From NCBI GenBank assembly GCA_026393985.1, contig JAPKZB010000047.1, positions 1-53,459 of the forward strand: a DNA stretch of 53,459 nt, in the 5' to 3' direction. The position numbers were made by a program, and so were the translations under genes. Within the stretch, counting starts at the first letter, position 1, and each line of letters begins with the position of its first letter. The notes beneath the pieces are model-generated. The model was given only the letters and a program-made list of their open reading frames with translations. It was not told the origin of the DNA and searched no databases. Below are positions 44,638 to 53,054 of the stretch, in pieces. Source of the DNA: Acidobacteriota bacterium. Its GTDB lineage: Bacteria; Acidobacteriota; Terriglobia; Bryobacterales; Bryobacteraceae.

Positions 44638-46782
44638 TTATTCCTTGCTCTTCAGCGTTTCCCGCAGTCCTTCCATAACTTTCCGGTCGGCCGGCAAGAT
44701 CCGCCGCTCCCCTTCGAGCTTTTCCAGCACTCGCAACGCTTTCTCTAGCCAGGCTCTCTCTCCCGTCGCTAATCCCATCCGCAAGTAAGTCGCCATGACG
44801 TCTCGCTCCGCCGCAGCACTCGATTTATCGCGAAGAGCCAGTGGTTCCGCAATCGAGATGGATTTGCGATAAAACTCGGCAGCCTCTGGGCGATTTCCGC
44901 CTTGCAAGGCAACGTCCCCCAGCTTGTTGTAGCTCACACTCAGATCCCGCTGCGCCGCCGCGGACGCCGGATTCTCCTTCGCCAGCTTCGTACGCACCGC
45001 CAGGGCCTCTTCATACCGCCCCCGCGCTCCCGCCAAGTCCCCCGCCGCCACCAACACGTTCCCCAGCTTGTCGTAGCTCACACTCAGATCCCGCTGCGCC
45101 GCCGCGGACGCCGGATTCTCCTTCGCCAGCTTCGTATCGACCGCCAGGGCCTCTTCATACCGCCCCCGCGCTCCCGCCAAGTCCCCCGCCGCCACCAACA
45201 CGTCCCCCAATTCGGTCAAACTCACGGAGCGCGCCCGGTCACCGCTGGCCTCAACAAGCGCCCGCTCCGCTGCGTATTTTGCCTTTTCCAGCCTTCCTGA
45301 TTCTTGATAGAGCCTGCCAAGCTCTACCCAGCCCCAATGGTCTCGCGGGTCCAGATCCTGCACCTCCTGCCAAATCGCCACCAGATCCGCGGTGGTCTTC
45401 TCCCCTTTGTCCTTCATCGGCAAACGCAGCGTCGCCACCCTGCGCAGATTCGCCGCCTTCTCCCGATTCGCCGCCGCCATGGCCGCCGCCTCAATCGCTT
45501 TGTTCTCGGCCCGGATAATGCCCTCGATCACCGGATCGGCCCCTACCCGGTCGCCATCGGCGTATTGCTGCAAGGCCGCCAACAGCTTGGGGTTCTGCGT
45601 TGTCGTCAGCCCGAGGATCTCTCGCCGGTACGCAGCCATCTCCGCCGCAAAGTTGCGATTGCTCTGTTCGATCACCTCAACCAGTTGCTTCCGCTCTGCA
45701 ACAACTTTGGCGATCTCAGCCCTAGCGATTTGCAACTGCGCCTTTGTGCTCTTCAGGTTGCGTAGCGTCCGCCGGTGGACCTTCTCACCCTCGTCCTGTC
45801 TTTCCAGCAACTTTGCCTGCTGTTCATCCGCCAATTTCAAGAGCCGCGCGCGGTCTGCCGCATATCGTGAGTTCAAGTCGTCCTGCAATTGCAGCCTCTC
45901 CGACAACTTCAGCAACTCAGCCTTGACTTCGTGAACGTCAAGGGCTATGGCATCGACCTTGGAATGCAGCACGCCCAGGGAGTCTTCGATTTCCTGCAGC
46001 GGCATCCAAACCTTATCTAACTCCGTTTGAAATTGCGCAAAGGTGGCCACTGGCTGCAATTCCGGTTCCCGATTCGCAATTTCCACCAGCAGCTTGGATT
46101 GAAAAATGGCCGCGAGGCGCGGACTCCTCTTTAACTCCTCCATAAACGCAATGGCAATCAACCCATGCCAGTTGCGATCCACATCCTTCAATCGCGCGGT
46201 GTCGATCCGCCAACCGGTTTTCAGCAAGTCCTCAATTACCGCCGGCACAATTACCGCCGGCACCTTACCATCGGTCCATCGGTTGAGGATATCGGTGCGC
46301 AGTTCGTCTTCCATCGCGGTGCGCAGCCGCTGCATCCGCTCGGCCGGTTGTTTGCTTTCATCCAGCAGCCACAGCTCGACATCCGGAATGCGAGCCGCCA
46401 GAGTCCGGCCTTCGTTGGCGAGATCCCGCTTGATGCCTTCTCGAATCCGGTCCACCGCTGGCCGCCAGATCTTCCAGGCGGGGTTTAGCTCCATCCGAAC
46501 CAGCGCCTGCCGCGCCAACTCTTGGGTGGCCACCAGATAGGCCTTCTGCGCGGCCCACTCCAAATCGTGGTTTACGCTCGGGTCCGTGGTTTGCAAGCGG
46601 CTGAAGTAGTCACGCGCCGACCCTAAAACCCCGCAGACAAGACCATCCGACCGGTTGCCCAAAATTCCGGAGGCAATCGCCGCACCAATCTTTCCGATGC
46701 CGCCCTGATCCGCGTTCAGAAACCACTCGACGGATCCGGCCAGCCCCGAAAGCGTTGCCCATGTCAATAAGTCGATGCCCAT
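44638..46782 (-). CDS. TPR/coiled-coil protein with N-terminal hydrophobic segment, unknown
   Basis: 714 residues from ATG at 46782 (MGIDLLTWATLSGLAGSVEW); a GTG at 46821 is the alternative. Layout: a weakly hydrophobic, Gly-rich segment to about 40; a helical domain (about 55-275) with no recognised family; a coiled coil (about 270-395); then a TPR block (about 470-650). Two TPR units of 48 residues (GDLAGARGRYEEALAV...) are nearly identical in DNA. Proteins with TPRs of this spacing often belong to signalling or defence-type multidomain proteins, but no NTPase or nuclease motif is visible. No partner genes are adjacent; the far side is a pseudogene. Confidence 0.6.
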   Translation of the reverse strand: MGIDLLTWATLSGLAGSVEWFLNADQGGIGKIGAAIASGILGNRSDGLVCGVLGSARDYFSRLQTTDPSVNHDLEWAAQKAYLVATQELARQALVRMELNPAWKIWRPAVDRIREGIKRDLANEGRTLAARIPDVELWLLDESKQPAERMQRLRTAMEDELRTDILNRWTDGKVPAVIVPAVIEDLLKTGWRIDTARLKDVDRNWHGLIAIAFMEELKRSPRLAAIFQSKLLVEIANREPELQPVATFAQFQTELDKVWMPLQEIEDSLGVLHSKVDAIALDVHEVKAELLKLSERLQLQDDLNSRYAADRARLLKLADEQQAKLLERQDEGEKVHRRTLRNLKSTKAQLQIARAEIAKVVAERKQLVEVIEQSNRNFAAEMAAYRREILGLTTTQNPKLLAALQQYADGDRVGADPVIEGIIRAENKAIEAAAMAAANREKAANLRRVATLRLPMKDKGEKTTADLVAIWQEVQDLDPRDHWGWVELGRLYQESGRLEKAKYAAERALVEASGDRARSVSLTELGDVLVAAGDLAGARGRYEEALAVDTKLAKENPASAAAQRDLSVSYDKLGNVLVAAGDLAGARGRYEEALAVRTKLAKENPASAAAQRDLSVSYNKLGDVALQGGNRPEAAEFYRKSISIAEPLALRDKSSAAAERDVMATYLRMGLATGERAWLEKALRVLEKLEGERRILPADRKVMEGLRETLKSKE
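44917..45204 (-). repeat. 144-bp near-identical direct duplication within the TPR gene
   Basis: Two successive 144-bp units (44917-45060 and 45061-45204) are almost identical, differing at a few bases such as those coding RTKLAKENP versus DTKLAKENP. Each encodes one 48-residue TPR unit. The similarity at DNA level shows recent in-frame duplication. Confidence 0.85.
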
Positions 46783-46796
46783 GTCAATAAGTCCAT
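46757..46796 (-). repeat. 20-bp tandem duplication at the TPR gene start
   Basis: GCCCATGTCAATAAGTCGAT (46757-46776) and GCCCATGTCAATAAGTCCAT (46777-46796) differ at one base. On the coding strand the outer copy begins ATGGACTTATTGAC and reads M-D-L-L-T-W out of frame; the inner copy reads I-D-L-L-T-W in frame. The duplication therefore seems to have displaced an original start and created the ATGGGC now used. Confidence 0.85.
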
Positions 46797-46829
46797 GACA
46801 AGGCTCTGAGTTTACATGCACTTAATGCG

Positions 46830-47371
46830 GACTTCAAGTCAATCGTAAAGTACTTCCCCGGGCCGCTGCGGACGGAGCGGACCCGCGGACGGGGCGGTGG
46901 ATGCGCCAGAACGGGTCGCGTTCTATTTCGGGCTGGGCGCCGGCGAGGATCGGGGTGAGGTCGATGCCGTCGAAGGGTTCGGCGGGGGCGGCGGAGACGC
47001 CGCAGGCGGCGCTGATGGTGGCGGCGAAGTCCATGGAGGCGGCGACCGGGGCCGCGAATGCCGCCCTCCCAGAGGGTGGCTTTTGGGTGGCGGAAGGGGC
47101 CGTTATCGGAGAGGCGTTCGCCGCCGTTGTCGTGGGAGAAGAGGACGAGGGTGTTTTGGGTGAGGCCGTGGCGGTCGGGAGCTTGGAGGACGCGGCCAAC
47201 GGCGGCGTCCATGGCCTCGAGCATGGGCTTGTACTCGGTGAGGCGGGCTGGTTGGGGGCCTGGAAGGGCCAACGGACGGCGTTGAAGGGAACGTACAGGA
47301 AGAAGGGGTTGGGGTGGTTGGCGTCGATCAATTGGGTGGCGCGGGCGGCGAAGAAGGCAGATAGGTGATAG
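46830..47371 (-). pseudogene. frameshifted sulfatase remnant
   Basis: Minus-strand sulfatase sequence split over frames. From about 47371: DYHLSAFFAARATQLID, then NPFFLYVPFNAVRWPFQAP; after a shift: LTEYKPMLEAMDAAVGRVLQ, LTQNTLVLFSHDNGGERLSD, NGPFRHPKATLWEGGIRGP; after another shift: MDFAATISAACGVSAAPAEP, FDGIDLTPILAGAQPEIERD. These are the C-terminal half of an arylsulfatase-type enzyme; the catalytic Cys half is missing at the junction with the IS701-like remnant. Distinct from the intact sulfatase at 36814. Confidence 0.82.
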
Positions 47372-47549
47372 TCTCTCGGCGTGGCGCCGCAACCTCCCCC
47401 CGCGCCAGGCTCACGCGAGCAGCGTCTTGCCGCCTACCTGCAGGGTCTGGCGCAAGCGGCAGGACACCGAGACCGGCATCAGCCCTGAACCAGCTACTGC
47501 CTTGGTCTTCTCTGGCCCGCAGAGCGCAAAAGCGCGGAACCCCTGGCCG

Positions 47550-47581
47550 CCCGTCTTGACCCGAACCCGTCTTGACCCGAA
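47550..47581 (+). repeat. 16-bp tandem duplication in IS701-like remnant
   Basis: CCCGTCTTGACCCGAA is present twice in direct succession (47550-47565, 47566-47581). The extra copy shifts the frame just after the AARLDP motif of the transposase. Confidence 0.9.
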
Positions 47582-48185
47582 TAATATCCAGCGGGCTCAC
47601 CAGTCCCTGCACCCCATCGTCGCCGTAGCGCCCTGGAACGACCAACTCCTCCTCCCGGCCGTCCGCCAGTACGTCCTCCCTCAAATGACCGGCCGCCATC
47701 TCCTTTCCGCCTGAGTCGTCGACGATACTGGTTTTCCGAAGAAAGGCAAACACTCTGTCGGCGTCGCCCGGCAATCCTGCGGACCAATCGGCAAACAGGA
47801 CAACTGCCAGGTGGCCGTCAGCCTCTCGGTCAGCACCGACTCCGCCAGCCGTCCGATTGCCTACGAACTCAACCTGCCGGAAACCTGGAGCGAGGACCCG
47901 GAGCGCCGTCGGAAGGCCGGGGTACCGGATGAGGTCGTATTCTGCACCAGACCGCTCCTGGCCGCCGAACAGATGCAACGGGCAGTCGCCGATGGCGTTC
48001 CCCGAGCGCCTGTCCTCAGGCCCCGCTCAACAGGGGGGCTGAATAGGGGACTGGAAACCCTGCCGCCGAAACCACGGAAAGCCACGGGCCGGCCGCCGAA
48101 ACTTCGCCAGCGTGCGCCTCACCACGAACCGGTTTCCGCCCAGGATCTTGCGGCGGGTCTCCACCCCACCGACGGGCAGATCATC

Positions 48186-48285
48186 CTTTGGCGCAACGTT
48201 ACGAGCTTTGGCGCAACGTTACGAGCTTTGGCGCAACGGTACGAGCTTTGGCGCAACGGTAAGAGCTTTGGCGCAACGGTACGAG
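48186..48285 (+). repeat. 20-bp x 5 tandem repeat in IS701-like remnant
   Basis: The unit CTTTGGCGCAACGTTACGAG occurs five times with one- or two-base variation. The second IS701-like copy has this motif only once (CTTTGGCGCAACGGC), so the array is a local expansion after the copies separated. Confidence 0.9.
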
Positions 48286-48876
48286 AAAGAAGCTGGAATC
48301 CTGGTTTGCGTCGGTGCGGGTCAGGCCGGCGAACCGGGATTTCGAGCGCAGCGAACCGTTGCCGGAGCAATGGCTGCTGATCGAATGGCCCCCCAAACGA
48401 ATGGCACAAATGACGAGGCACACCCGACGAAGTACTGGTTAGGGAACCTTGCGGCGGACATGAAATTGGCGACCCTGGTGGCGACGGCCAAGCGCTGATG
48501 GATTATCGAGCGGGACTACGAAGAGCTGAAACAGGAGCTTGGCCGGGGGCACTATGAGGGGCGCGGCTGGCGGGGATTCCCTCATCACGCCACACTTTCC
48601 CTGGCGGCTGAAGGGCATTGCCGTTTACGGCTTTCTGATCGCGGAACGAAGCCGTTTTGCCCCCTCGGCCCGCGCTGGACCGCTCCAACTTGCCCTACGC
48701 GAAGTTCCCTCCGACGGGAAGCCGCGCGGGGCGGGCACAACGCCATAACCCCCAGTCAATTGCGACTCTGCGCATCATTTTGCACATCCTGTTGTACATT
48801 CTGGCCGGCAGAGTGCTGGCAGGGCGGCTTCGGTGTTGCCCACTTTGTTGTGCCCTATGTCTATAACACAGTACAG

Positions 48877-50217
48877 CTAAGGCACCACCAACGCCGCCAC
48901 CTTAGCCCAATCCAACTCGCGCCACATCTGTGCATGCTGCACACAACCCTGTGGCGGAACATCCCAGCGCCGCACCGGCGCGGAAACCAGCCGCTCTCCT
49001 TCTAACTTCGCGCAACGCCCAAAGTCCACCACCGTCAGGATCTGCGGAGCCGTCCGCGCCAACTTCGGATCGAAGTAATCCCCATTCGTCATCACCACCT
49101 CGCGACAATTCGCACCGCTGCCCACCGCCATTAAGTCCCCCGGCACCGCGTAACGCCCCTGTTTCTTCACCCCACTCAACTCCGCAAAACAAGCCATCTT
49201 CCCGCCCCCCGCCGCAGCCAGCAGGTTTAATGCCGCCTCCTGCGCCTCCACCGGATTCCAATACCAGCTACCACTGACATCCCGCTGCGGGTTCGCCTTT
49301 TCCGCCGCCGTCTTCCGGTTATAGGCAATCTCCCGCGTCGTCGACGCCTTACGCACCTCATAGTTACCAGGCCGACTGGTCTTCAACGCCCCGTTATTCT
49401 TCTCAAACAGATCCCACATCCGCTGCTCATAGTCCACCCCTTGCACCTCATCATTGGCCTTTTTCAACCTCGCCAATCGATCCTCGGCCGTCTTGCGGTC
49501 TTGCGCATACAGCGGCATCGCAGCCTTCAGCGCCCGCTCCAGCGACACCCCCGCCCAGGGGTCCCGCCCCGCCCGCGCCACCACTAATACATAGCCTTCA
49601 TACAACGGCAACCCCTGCCAACGCCCCGTCTCCCGCGGCCGCAAATAAAACTCCACTGCATTCTTGCCCCCGCCCTGCTCCTCCTTGGCCACGACCAGTT
49701 GCCCAATCGCCCGCGGCATGCGGTTGAAGGAAAAGTAAACCGACTCCGTTTCCCCCGACACGCTCAGCCGCCACTGGCCCGACTGGAAGTTATCCTCGTG
49801 ATAAAACGGAAAATACCCAGCCGAGAACTGATGCGGAATCCGCGCCACCGGGAACGCATCCGGCATATCCAGCACATCCACCCCACCCAGAGTCCGCGAG
49901 TCTTTAACCCAAAAACCCTCTCCGTCCTTTCCGGTCGGAGTCGCCTGAAACAACGCCGCCATGGCAGTCAAAGTCCCATGCATGGCCACCCGCTCGGCCG
50001 GCGTAGGCAGCGGCGACTTGCCATAAAACCCAATATCCCCGCCCGGCGACAGCTTCCAGAAAACCTTTCGCTTCCACGCATGCCGGATCTGCGAATTCGG
50101 CGACAGCTTCAACCCCTCTTTGTCCTCCGCAGGAAAGCCAGGCGGTCCCGCCGGGGCCTGTGCCAAAGCCACGCTCACTACCAGCAACACCCAACAAATC
50201 GACCAGCTCCGCATCAA
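48877..50217 (-). CDS. secreted hypothetical protein flanked by inverted IS701-like remnants
   Basis: 446 residues (or 445 from the second Met) with a signal peptide (MRSWSICWVLLVVSVALAQA). Not recognised. The sequence is soluble and mostly beta-type to about 190 (FSAGYFPFYHEDNFQSGQWR, LSVSGETESVYFSFNR), a helical part near 215-330, and a C-terminal part with several Cys (CFAELSGVKK, GANCREVVMTNGDYF, GRCAKLEG, QGCVQHA). It is the only intact gene between two inverted transposase remnants, so it may be cargo or simply a trapped chromosomal gene. Confidence 0.6.
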   Translation of the reverse strand: MMRSWSICWVLLVVSVALAQAPAGPPGFPAEDKEGLKLSPNSQIRHAWKRKVFWKLSPGGDIGFYGKSPLPTPAERVAMHGTLTAMAALFQATPTGKDGEGFWVKDSRTLGGVDVLDMPDAFPVARIPHQFSAGYFPFYHEDNFQSGQWRLSVSGETESVYFSFNRMPRAIGQLVVAKEEQGGGKNAVEFYLRPRETGRWQGLPLYEGYVLVVARAGRDPWAGVSLERALKAAMPLYAQDRKTAEDRLARLKKANDEVQGVDYEQRMWDLFEKNNGALKTSRPGNYEVRKASTTREIAYNRKTAAEKANPQRDVSGSWYWNPVEAQEAALNLLAAAGGGKMACFAELSGVKKQGRYAVPGDLMAVGSGANCREVVMTNGDYFDPKLARTAPQILTVVDFGRCAKLEGERLVSAPVRRWDVPPQGCVQHAQMWRELDWAKVAALVVP

Positions 50218-50437
50218 CAGAACTTAGCAATAACAGACTTCTCAGGTCAATCTGTCCCGCGTTGGCTCCGCTTAGTGTTTTGCTGCTTTGGCCCACCGGC
50301 CAGCGTCTCGACGACACCCGTTGAACCGGCGGATTTGCGCTGATAGGAATGCGGCTGCATACGGCTGTTGCAACCTCATCGAAGCGGATGACCACCGGTT
50401 AGCCTGGCTTGAGCGCAAACTTGCCCAAGACTACTTT

Positions 50438-50506
50438 ATTACGGGCGCAAGGCGCAACAAATTACGGGCGCAAGGCGCAACAAATTACGGGCGCAAGGCG
50501 CAACAA
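50438..50506. repeat. 23-bp x 3 perfect tandem repeat
   Basis: ATTACGGGCGCAAGGCGCAACAA-type unit (23 bp) is present three times without a mismatch (50438-50460, 50461-50483, 50484-50506), at the outer end of the second IS701-like copy. Confidence 0.92.
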
Positions 50507-51050
50507 GGCGGGCAACACGGAAGCCGCCCTGCCAGCACTCTGCCGACCAGGATGCGCAGAGTGGCAATTGACCGGGGGGCATGGCGCTGTGCCCGCCCCG
50601 CGCGGCTTCCCGTCGGAGGGAACTTCGCGTAGGGCAAGTTGGAGTGGTCCAGCGCGGGCCGAGGGGGGAAACGGCTTCGTTCCGCGAGCAGACAGCCGTA
50701 AGCGGCGATGCCCTTCAGCCGCCAGGGAAAGTGTGGCGTGATGAGGGAATCCCCGCCAGCCGCGCCCTTGATAGTGCCCCAGGTCGTCGGGTGCGCCTCT
50801 TGTTTTGTGCCATTCGTTTGGGGGGCCATTCGATCAGCAGCCATTGCTCCGGCAACGGTTCGCTGCGCTCGAAATCCCGGTTCGCCGGCCTGACCCGCAC
50901 CGCCACAAAACGGGATTCCAGCTTCTTTTTCATGCCGTTGCGCCAAAGGAGGGTCTTCCAAGCAGTGGGGGGAGGCCCGCTGCAAGATCCTGGGCGGAAA
51001 CGTAAACGTCTTACCAACCCCAGCCTTGCGCCCGCCCGGCCGCTCAGGCT
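50490..51050 (-). mobile_element. decayed IS701-like transposase element, copy 2
   Basis: Minus-strand sequence homologous to copy 1: LESRFVAVRVRPANRDFERS, EPLPEQWLLIEWPPKRMAQN, then RLKGIAAYGCLLAERSRF. DNA identity with copy 1 is high through the GGTGCGGGTCAGGCCGGCGA stretch, but about 100 bp including the RDYEELKQELG coding part has been deleted, and frameshifts are present. It lacks the N-terminal half. It is inverted relative to copy 1 and ends next to the IS66 fragment. Confidence 0.78.
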
Positions 51051-51264
51051 ACCCTAAGCGCCGGCGTTGCCAAGCCATCGGGGTCAAGGCCCCCATCTCA
51101 GACGCCTTCCGATCCGCCAACCCTGGCAGCACCTCCGCCAAGTACTCCCGCTTCGGAATCCCCAGCCGCCGGCAACTCGCCACCTCCGCCAGAATCTCCG
51201 CCACCCGTGGCCCGGCCTCCACGCTCCCCACATGCAGCCGGTACTTCCTGTTATGTTCAGGTGC
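51049..51264 (-). pseudogene. IS66 TnpC C-terminal fragment (minus strand)
   Basis: Minus-strand frame from about 51264 to the stop at 51049 reads RKYRLHVGSVEAGPRVAEIL and EYLAEVLPGLADRKASEMGA, then LTPMAWQRRRLG. This is the C-terminal tail of an IS66-family transposase (usually ...GSxEAGPRVAAIL...LTPAAW). Only the tail remains; it is cut at the palindromic junction. Confidence 0.8.
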
Positions 51265-51277
51265 ACATAACAGGAAG
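51244..51277. repeat. perfect 13-bp palindrome at head-to-head IS66 junction
   Basis: CTTCCTGTTATGT (51244-51256) and ACATAACAGGAAG (51265-51277) with 8-nt spacer. The two arms are the shared ACATAACAGGAAG coding RK of each IS66 fragment, one on each strand. Confidence 0.92.
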
Positions 51278-51592
51278 AACTTTTTGTTCGCGGGTTCGGA
51301 TGCGGGCGGGGAGCGGGCGGCGGTGATGTATTCGTTGTTGGGTTCGGCGAAGCTGAACGGGGTGGATCCGGCGGGGTACCTGCGGCATGTGCTGGAGCGG
51401 ATTGCGGAGCATCCGGTGAATCGGGTGGAAGAACTGCTGCCGTGGAATGTGAACCTGCCGCGGAGAGCGGACGCGGAGTAAGGCCAAGAGTGATCCTTCG
51501 CCAAGTGTCCACTTCGCGGCGAGGTGGACACCTGCCGAAGAGCTAGCTCAAAAACGGTGCGTGGTGCAAGACGGTCGCAGGCGGACGCTTAC
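51265..51592 (+). mobile_element. IS66 right-end fragment (TnpC tail plus inverted repeat)
   Basis: Plus-strand frame reads RKNFLFAGSDAGGERAAVMY, SLLGSAKLNGVDPAGYLRHV, LERIAEHPVNRVEELLPWNV and stops at 51481, the canonical end of an IS66 TnpC. After a 17-bp imperfect hairpin (51496-51512 / 51524-51540) the sequence ends with GGACGCTTAC at 51583-51592, whose complement GTAAGCG is the typical IS66 terminus. The catalytic part of TnpC is absent. Confidence 0.78.
51496..51540 (+). terminator. imperfect 17-bp hairpin after IS66 TnpC remnant
   Basis: CTTCGCCAAGTGTCCAC pairs with GTGGACACCTGCCGAAG at 15 of 17 positions around an 11-nt loop. It lies between the TnpC stop and the IS66 right end. No T-run; a transcription-blocking or IS-specific structure. 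Confidence 0.4.
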
Positions 51593-51739
51593 GACGGAGA
51601 TTCACTTTGGATCTCAATACACTTTGGATATCAATACCAGGAGCGGGATCGATTCGACCGGTTGATGGTGCGGCTGCGGTTGATTGAAAGGAAGATGGAT
51701 GGCTTTATGCCGGTGGTGAACACGCCGCTTCGCGCATAG
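51593..51739 (+). pseudogene. possible C-terminal remnant of a gene cut by IS66
   Basis: Directly after the IS66 terminus an open frame reads to a stop at 51739: YQERDRFDRLMVRLRLIERK and MDGFMPVVNTPLRA. It has the look of a protein C-terminus (amphipathic, Arg/Leu-rich) but no start of its own outside the IS. It also includes a 17-bp near-perfect tandem duplication (51603-51619 / 51620-51636). I do not recognise it. 51740-51956 holds nothing I can support. Confidence 0.25.
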
Positions 51740-51956
51740 AGATTTATCCAAGGTCAAAACACGTCACAGAACACCGCCTTCCATCCACCCCTGCGAGGCT
51801 TCCGGCACGCGGGAGGCGGCGGCTATGCCTGCTGTGCATAATTCAGGTGTCACAATCGTGGGTTTGTCGCTCGAGGGTGAGATCATTGGACCACCGACGC
51901 TGTCGCGTTGATCGTTGCGTCGACCCAGGTCGATGAGATAGGCATGTCCCCCGGAG

Positions 51957-53054
51957 ATGTACTCCAACGTGGATGCTAAGCTTTTGTCACGGGCTGCTCT
52001 TGCTCGGGATTACTTTATGAACTCGTTTCTGAAAGGACACCTCAACGATGAACACTGCTTTCTGTGTGGCTGCGGCCTGCACGACGGCAACAGGAGCGAT
52101 GAACATGTTATCCCCAGGTGGCTCCAGGGAAAATATAACCTCTGGAACCAGAAGCTATCATTGCTAAATGATACCGACATACCGTATCGGCGACTGCTGA
52201 TACCATGCTGTAAACAGTGTAACAACGAGCGTCTCGCCCCGCTCGAGAATGAAGTCGTTAGCCTGTTGTTGCAGCCTTTCCGATCTCCAACGGGTGCCGA
52301 GGAACACAGGCTTTTCCAATGGTGCAGCAAAATTCTCTACGGGCTCTTGCACCGGCAAATGATGCTTCAGGCAGATCGTACAAGCCGTTCCGAGGGTACG
52401 ATCGTAAAGAGAGAGTTCCTTGACAATCTGACGACATTTCATCATTTCATGACTTCCATTGTTCGTCCAATGCGATTCGAAGGGTTCGTGCCATACTCGC
52501 TGTTCGCGGCGGAGACCCTCACCTACGAAGCGACGGCGAAGAACTTTGACTATTTCGATTTCCTACTCATGGGTCAGCCAGATGACTTGACTGTGGCGCT
52601 TTGTTTGGCGATCAGAGTTGAACACTTCGGCGTCATCTGCGTGTTCCAGGACAACGGCTTTCAACGAGAGTACTTCAAGGATCAGTTCGAACGCTTCGGC
52701 GGTATGCCGCTTCACCCTATTCAGTTTCTCGAACTAGCCTGCAAATCGGCATGCAAACACTCCCTGCTATCGTTCTCGCCGAAATATCACTCTATCGCAT
52801 CACCTGACGTGGCTGATGAAATCGTGATTCTTCCTGCGAACTCTCCCAGAGGCACCATATGGAAGGACTGGAGCGAAGCAAGATACGCATCAGTCTTCTG
52901 CTACCTCGCTGAGAGGTCCGGGTTTAGTGTTCCGCCGCCCGAGGAAATGTACGTGAATGGACAACACTATACCTGGCTTTCGGATCCTAACGGAAGACCG
53001 TTGCGCCTAACAGAACAGGACGAACAGCGTCTCAGACGAGACGCAACTACATGA
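51957..53054 (+). CDS. HNH-type zinc-finger protein, candidate endonuclease
   Basis: 365 residues. An N-terminal HNH-like module has CFLC (Cys34, Cys37), the SDEHVIPRWL motif with Glu49-His50, and CCKQCNNE (Cys85, Cys88, Asn89), in the arrangement CxxC-(D/E)HxxP-CxxCN of HNH nucleases. The rest (about 100-365) is a helical and beta region I cannot assign, ending in charged sequence. GC content and codon choice are clearly lower in GC than the chromosomal genes, indicating horizontal transfer. The ATG follows CCGGAG directly, so an internal Met (21) is an alternative start. It lies between two IS66 ends. Confidence 0.6.
   Translation: MYSNVDAKLLSRAALARDYFMNSFLKGHLNDEHCFLCGCGLHDGNRSDEHVIPRWLQGKYNLWNQKLSLLNDTDIPYRRLLIPCCKQCNNERLAPLENEVVSLLLQPFRSPTGAEEHRLFQWCSKILYGLLHRQMMLQADRTSRSEGTIVKREFLDNLTTFHHFMTSIVRPMRFEGFVPYSLFAAETLTYEATAKNFDYFDFLLMGQPDDLTVALCLAIRVEHFGVICVFQDNGFQREYFKDQFERFGGMPLHPIQFLELACKSACKHSLLSFSPKYHSIASPDVADEIVILPANSPRGTIWKDWSEARYASVFCYLAERSGFSVPPPEEMYVNGQHYTWLSDPNGRPLRLTEQDEQRLRRDATT

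Larger units (their letters stand above)
47380..48860 (+). mobile_element. decayed IS701-like transposase element, copy 1
   Basis: Plus-strand remnants in order: RLAAYLQGLAQAAGHRDRHQ and YCLGLLWPAERKSAEPLAAR near 47427-47550; RAHQSLHPIVAVAPWNDQLL; VVDDTGFPKKGKHSVGVARQ with catalytic Asp near 47717-47775; NCQVAVSLSVSTDSASRPIA, LPETWSEDPERRRKAGVPDE; GRPPKLRQRAPHHEPVS; then IERDYEELKQELGRGHYEGR near 48500 and, after a shift, IAVYGFLIAERSRFAPSAR near 48630. Stops, a 16-bp duplication (47550-47581), a deletion that removes the region after VADGVPRAPV, and a 20-bp expansion show it is dead. Terminal repeats were not identified. Confidence 0.8.

Noticed and set aside
47328-47978. Minus-strand open frame of 216 codons
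   Set aside because: Antisense to the IS701-like transposase remnants, which are clearly recognisable on the plus strand.
48186-48285. Repeat array considered as CRISPR
   Set aside because: The repeats are directly adjacent without spacers and lie inside transposase sequence; no cas gene in the window. The same applies to the 14-bp and 23-bp arrays.
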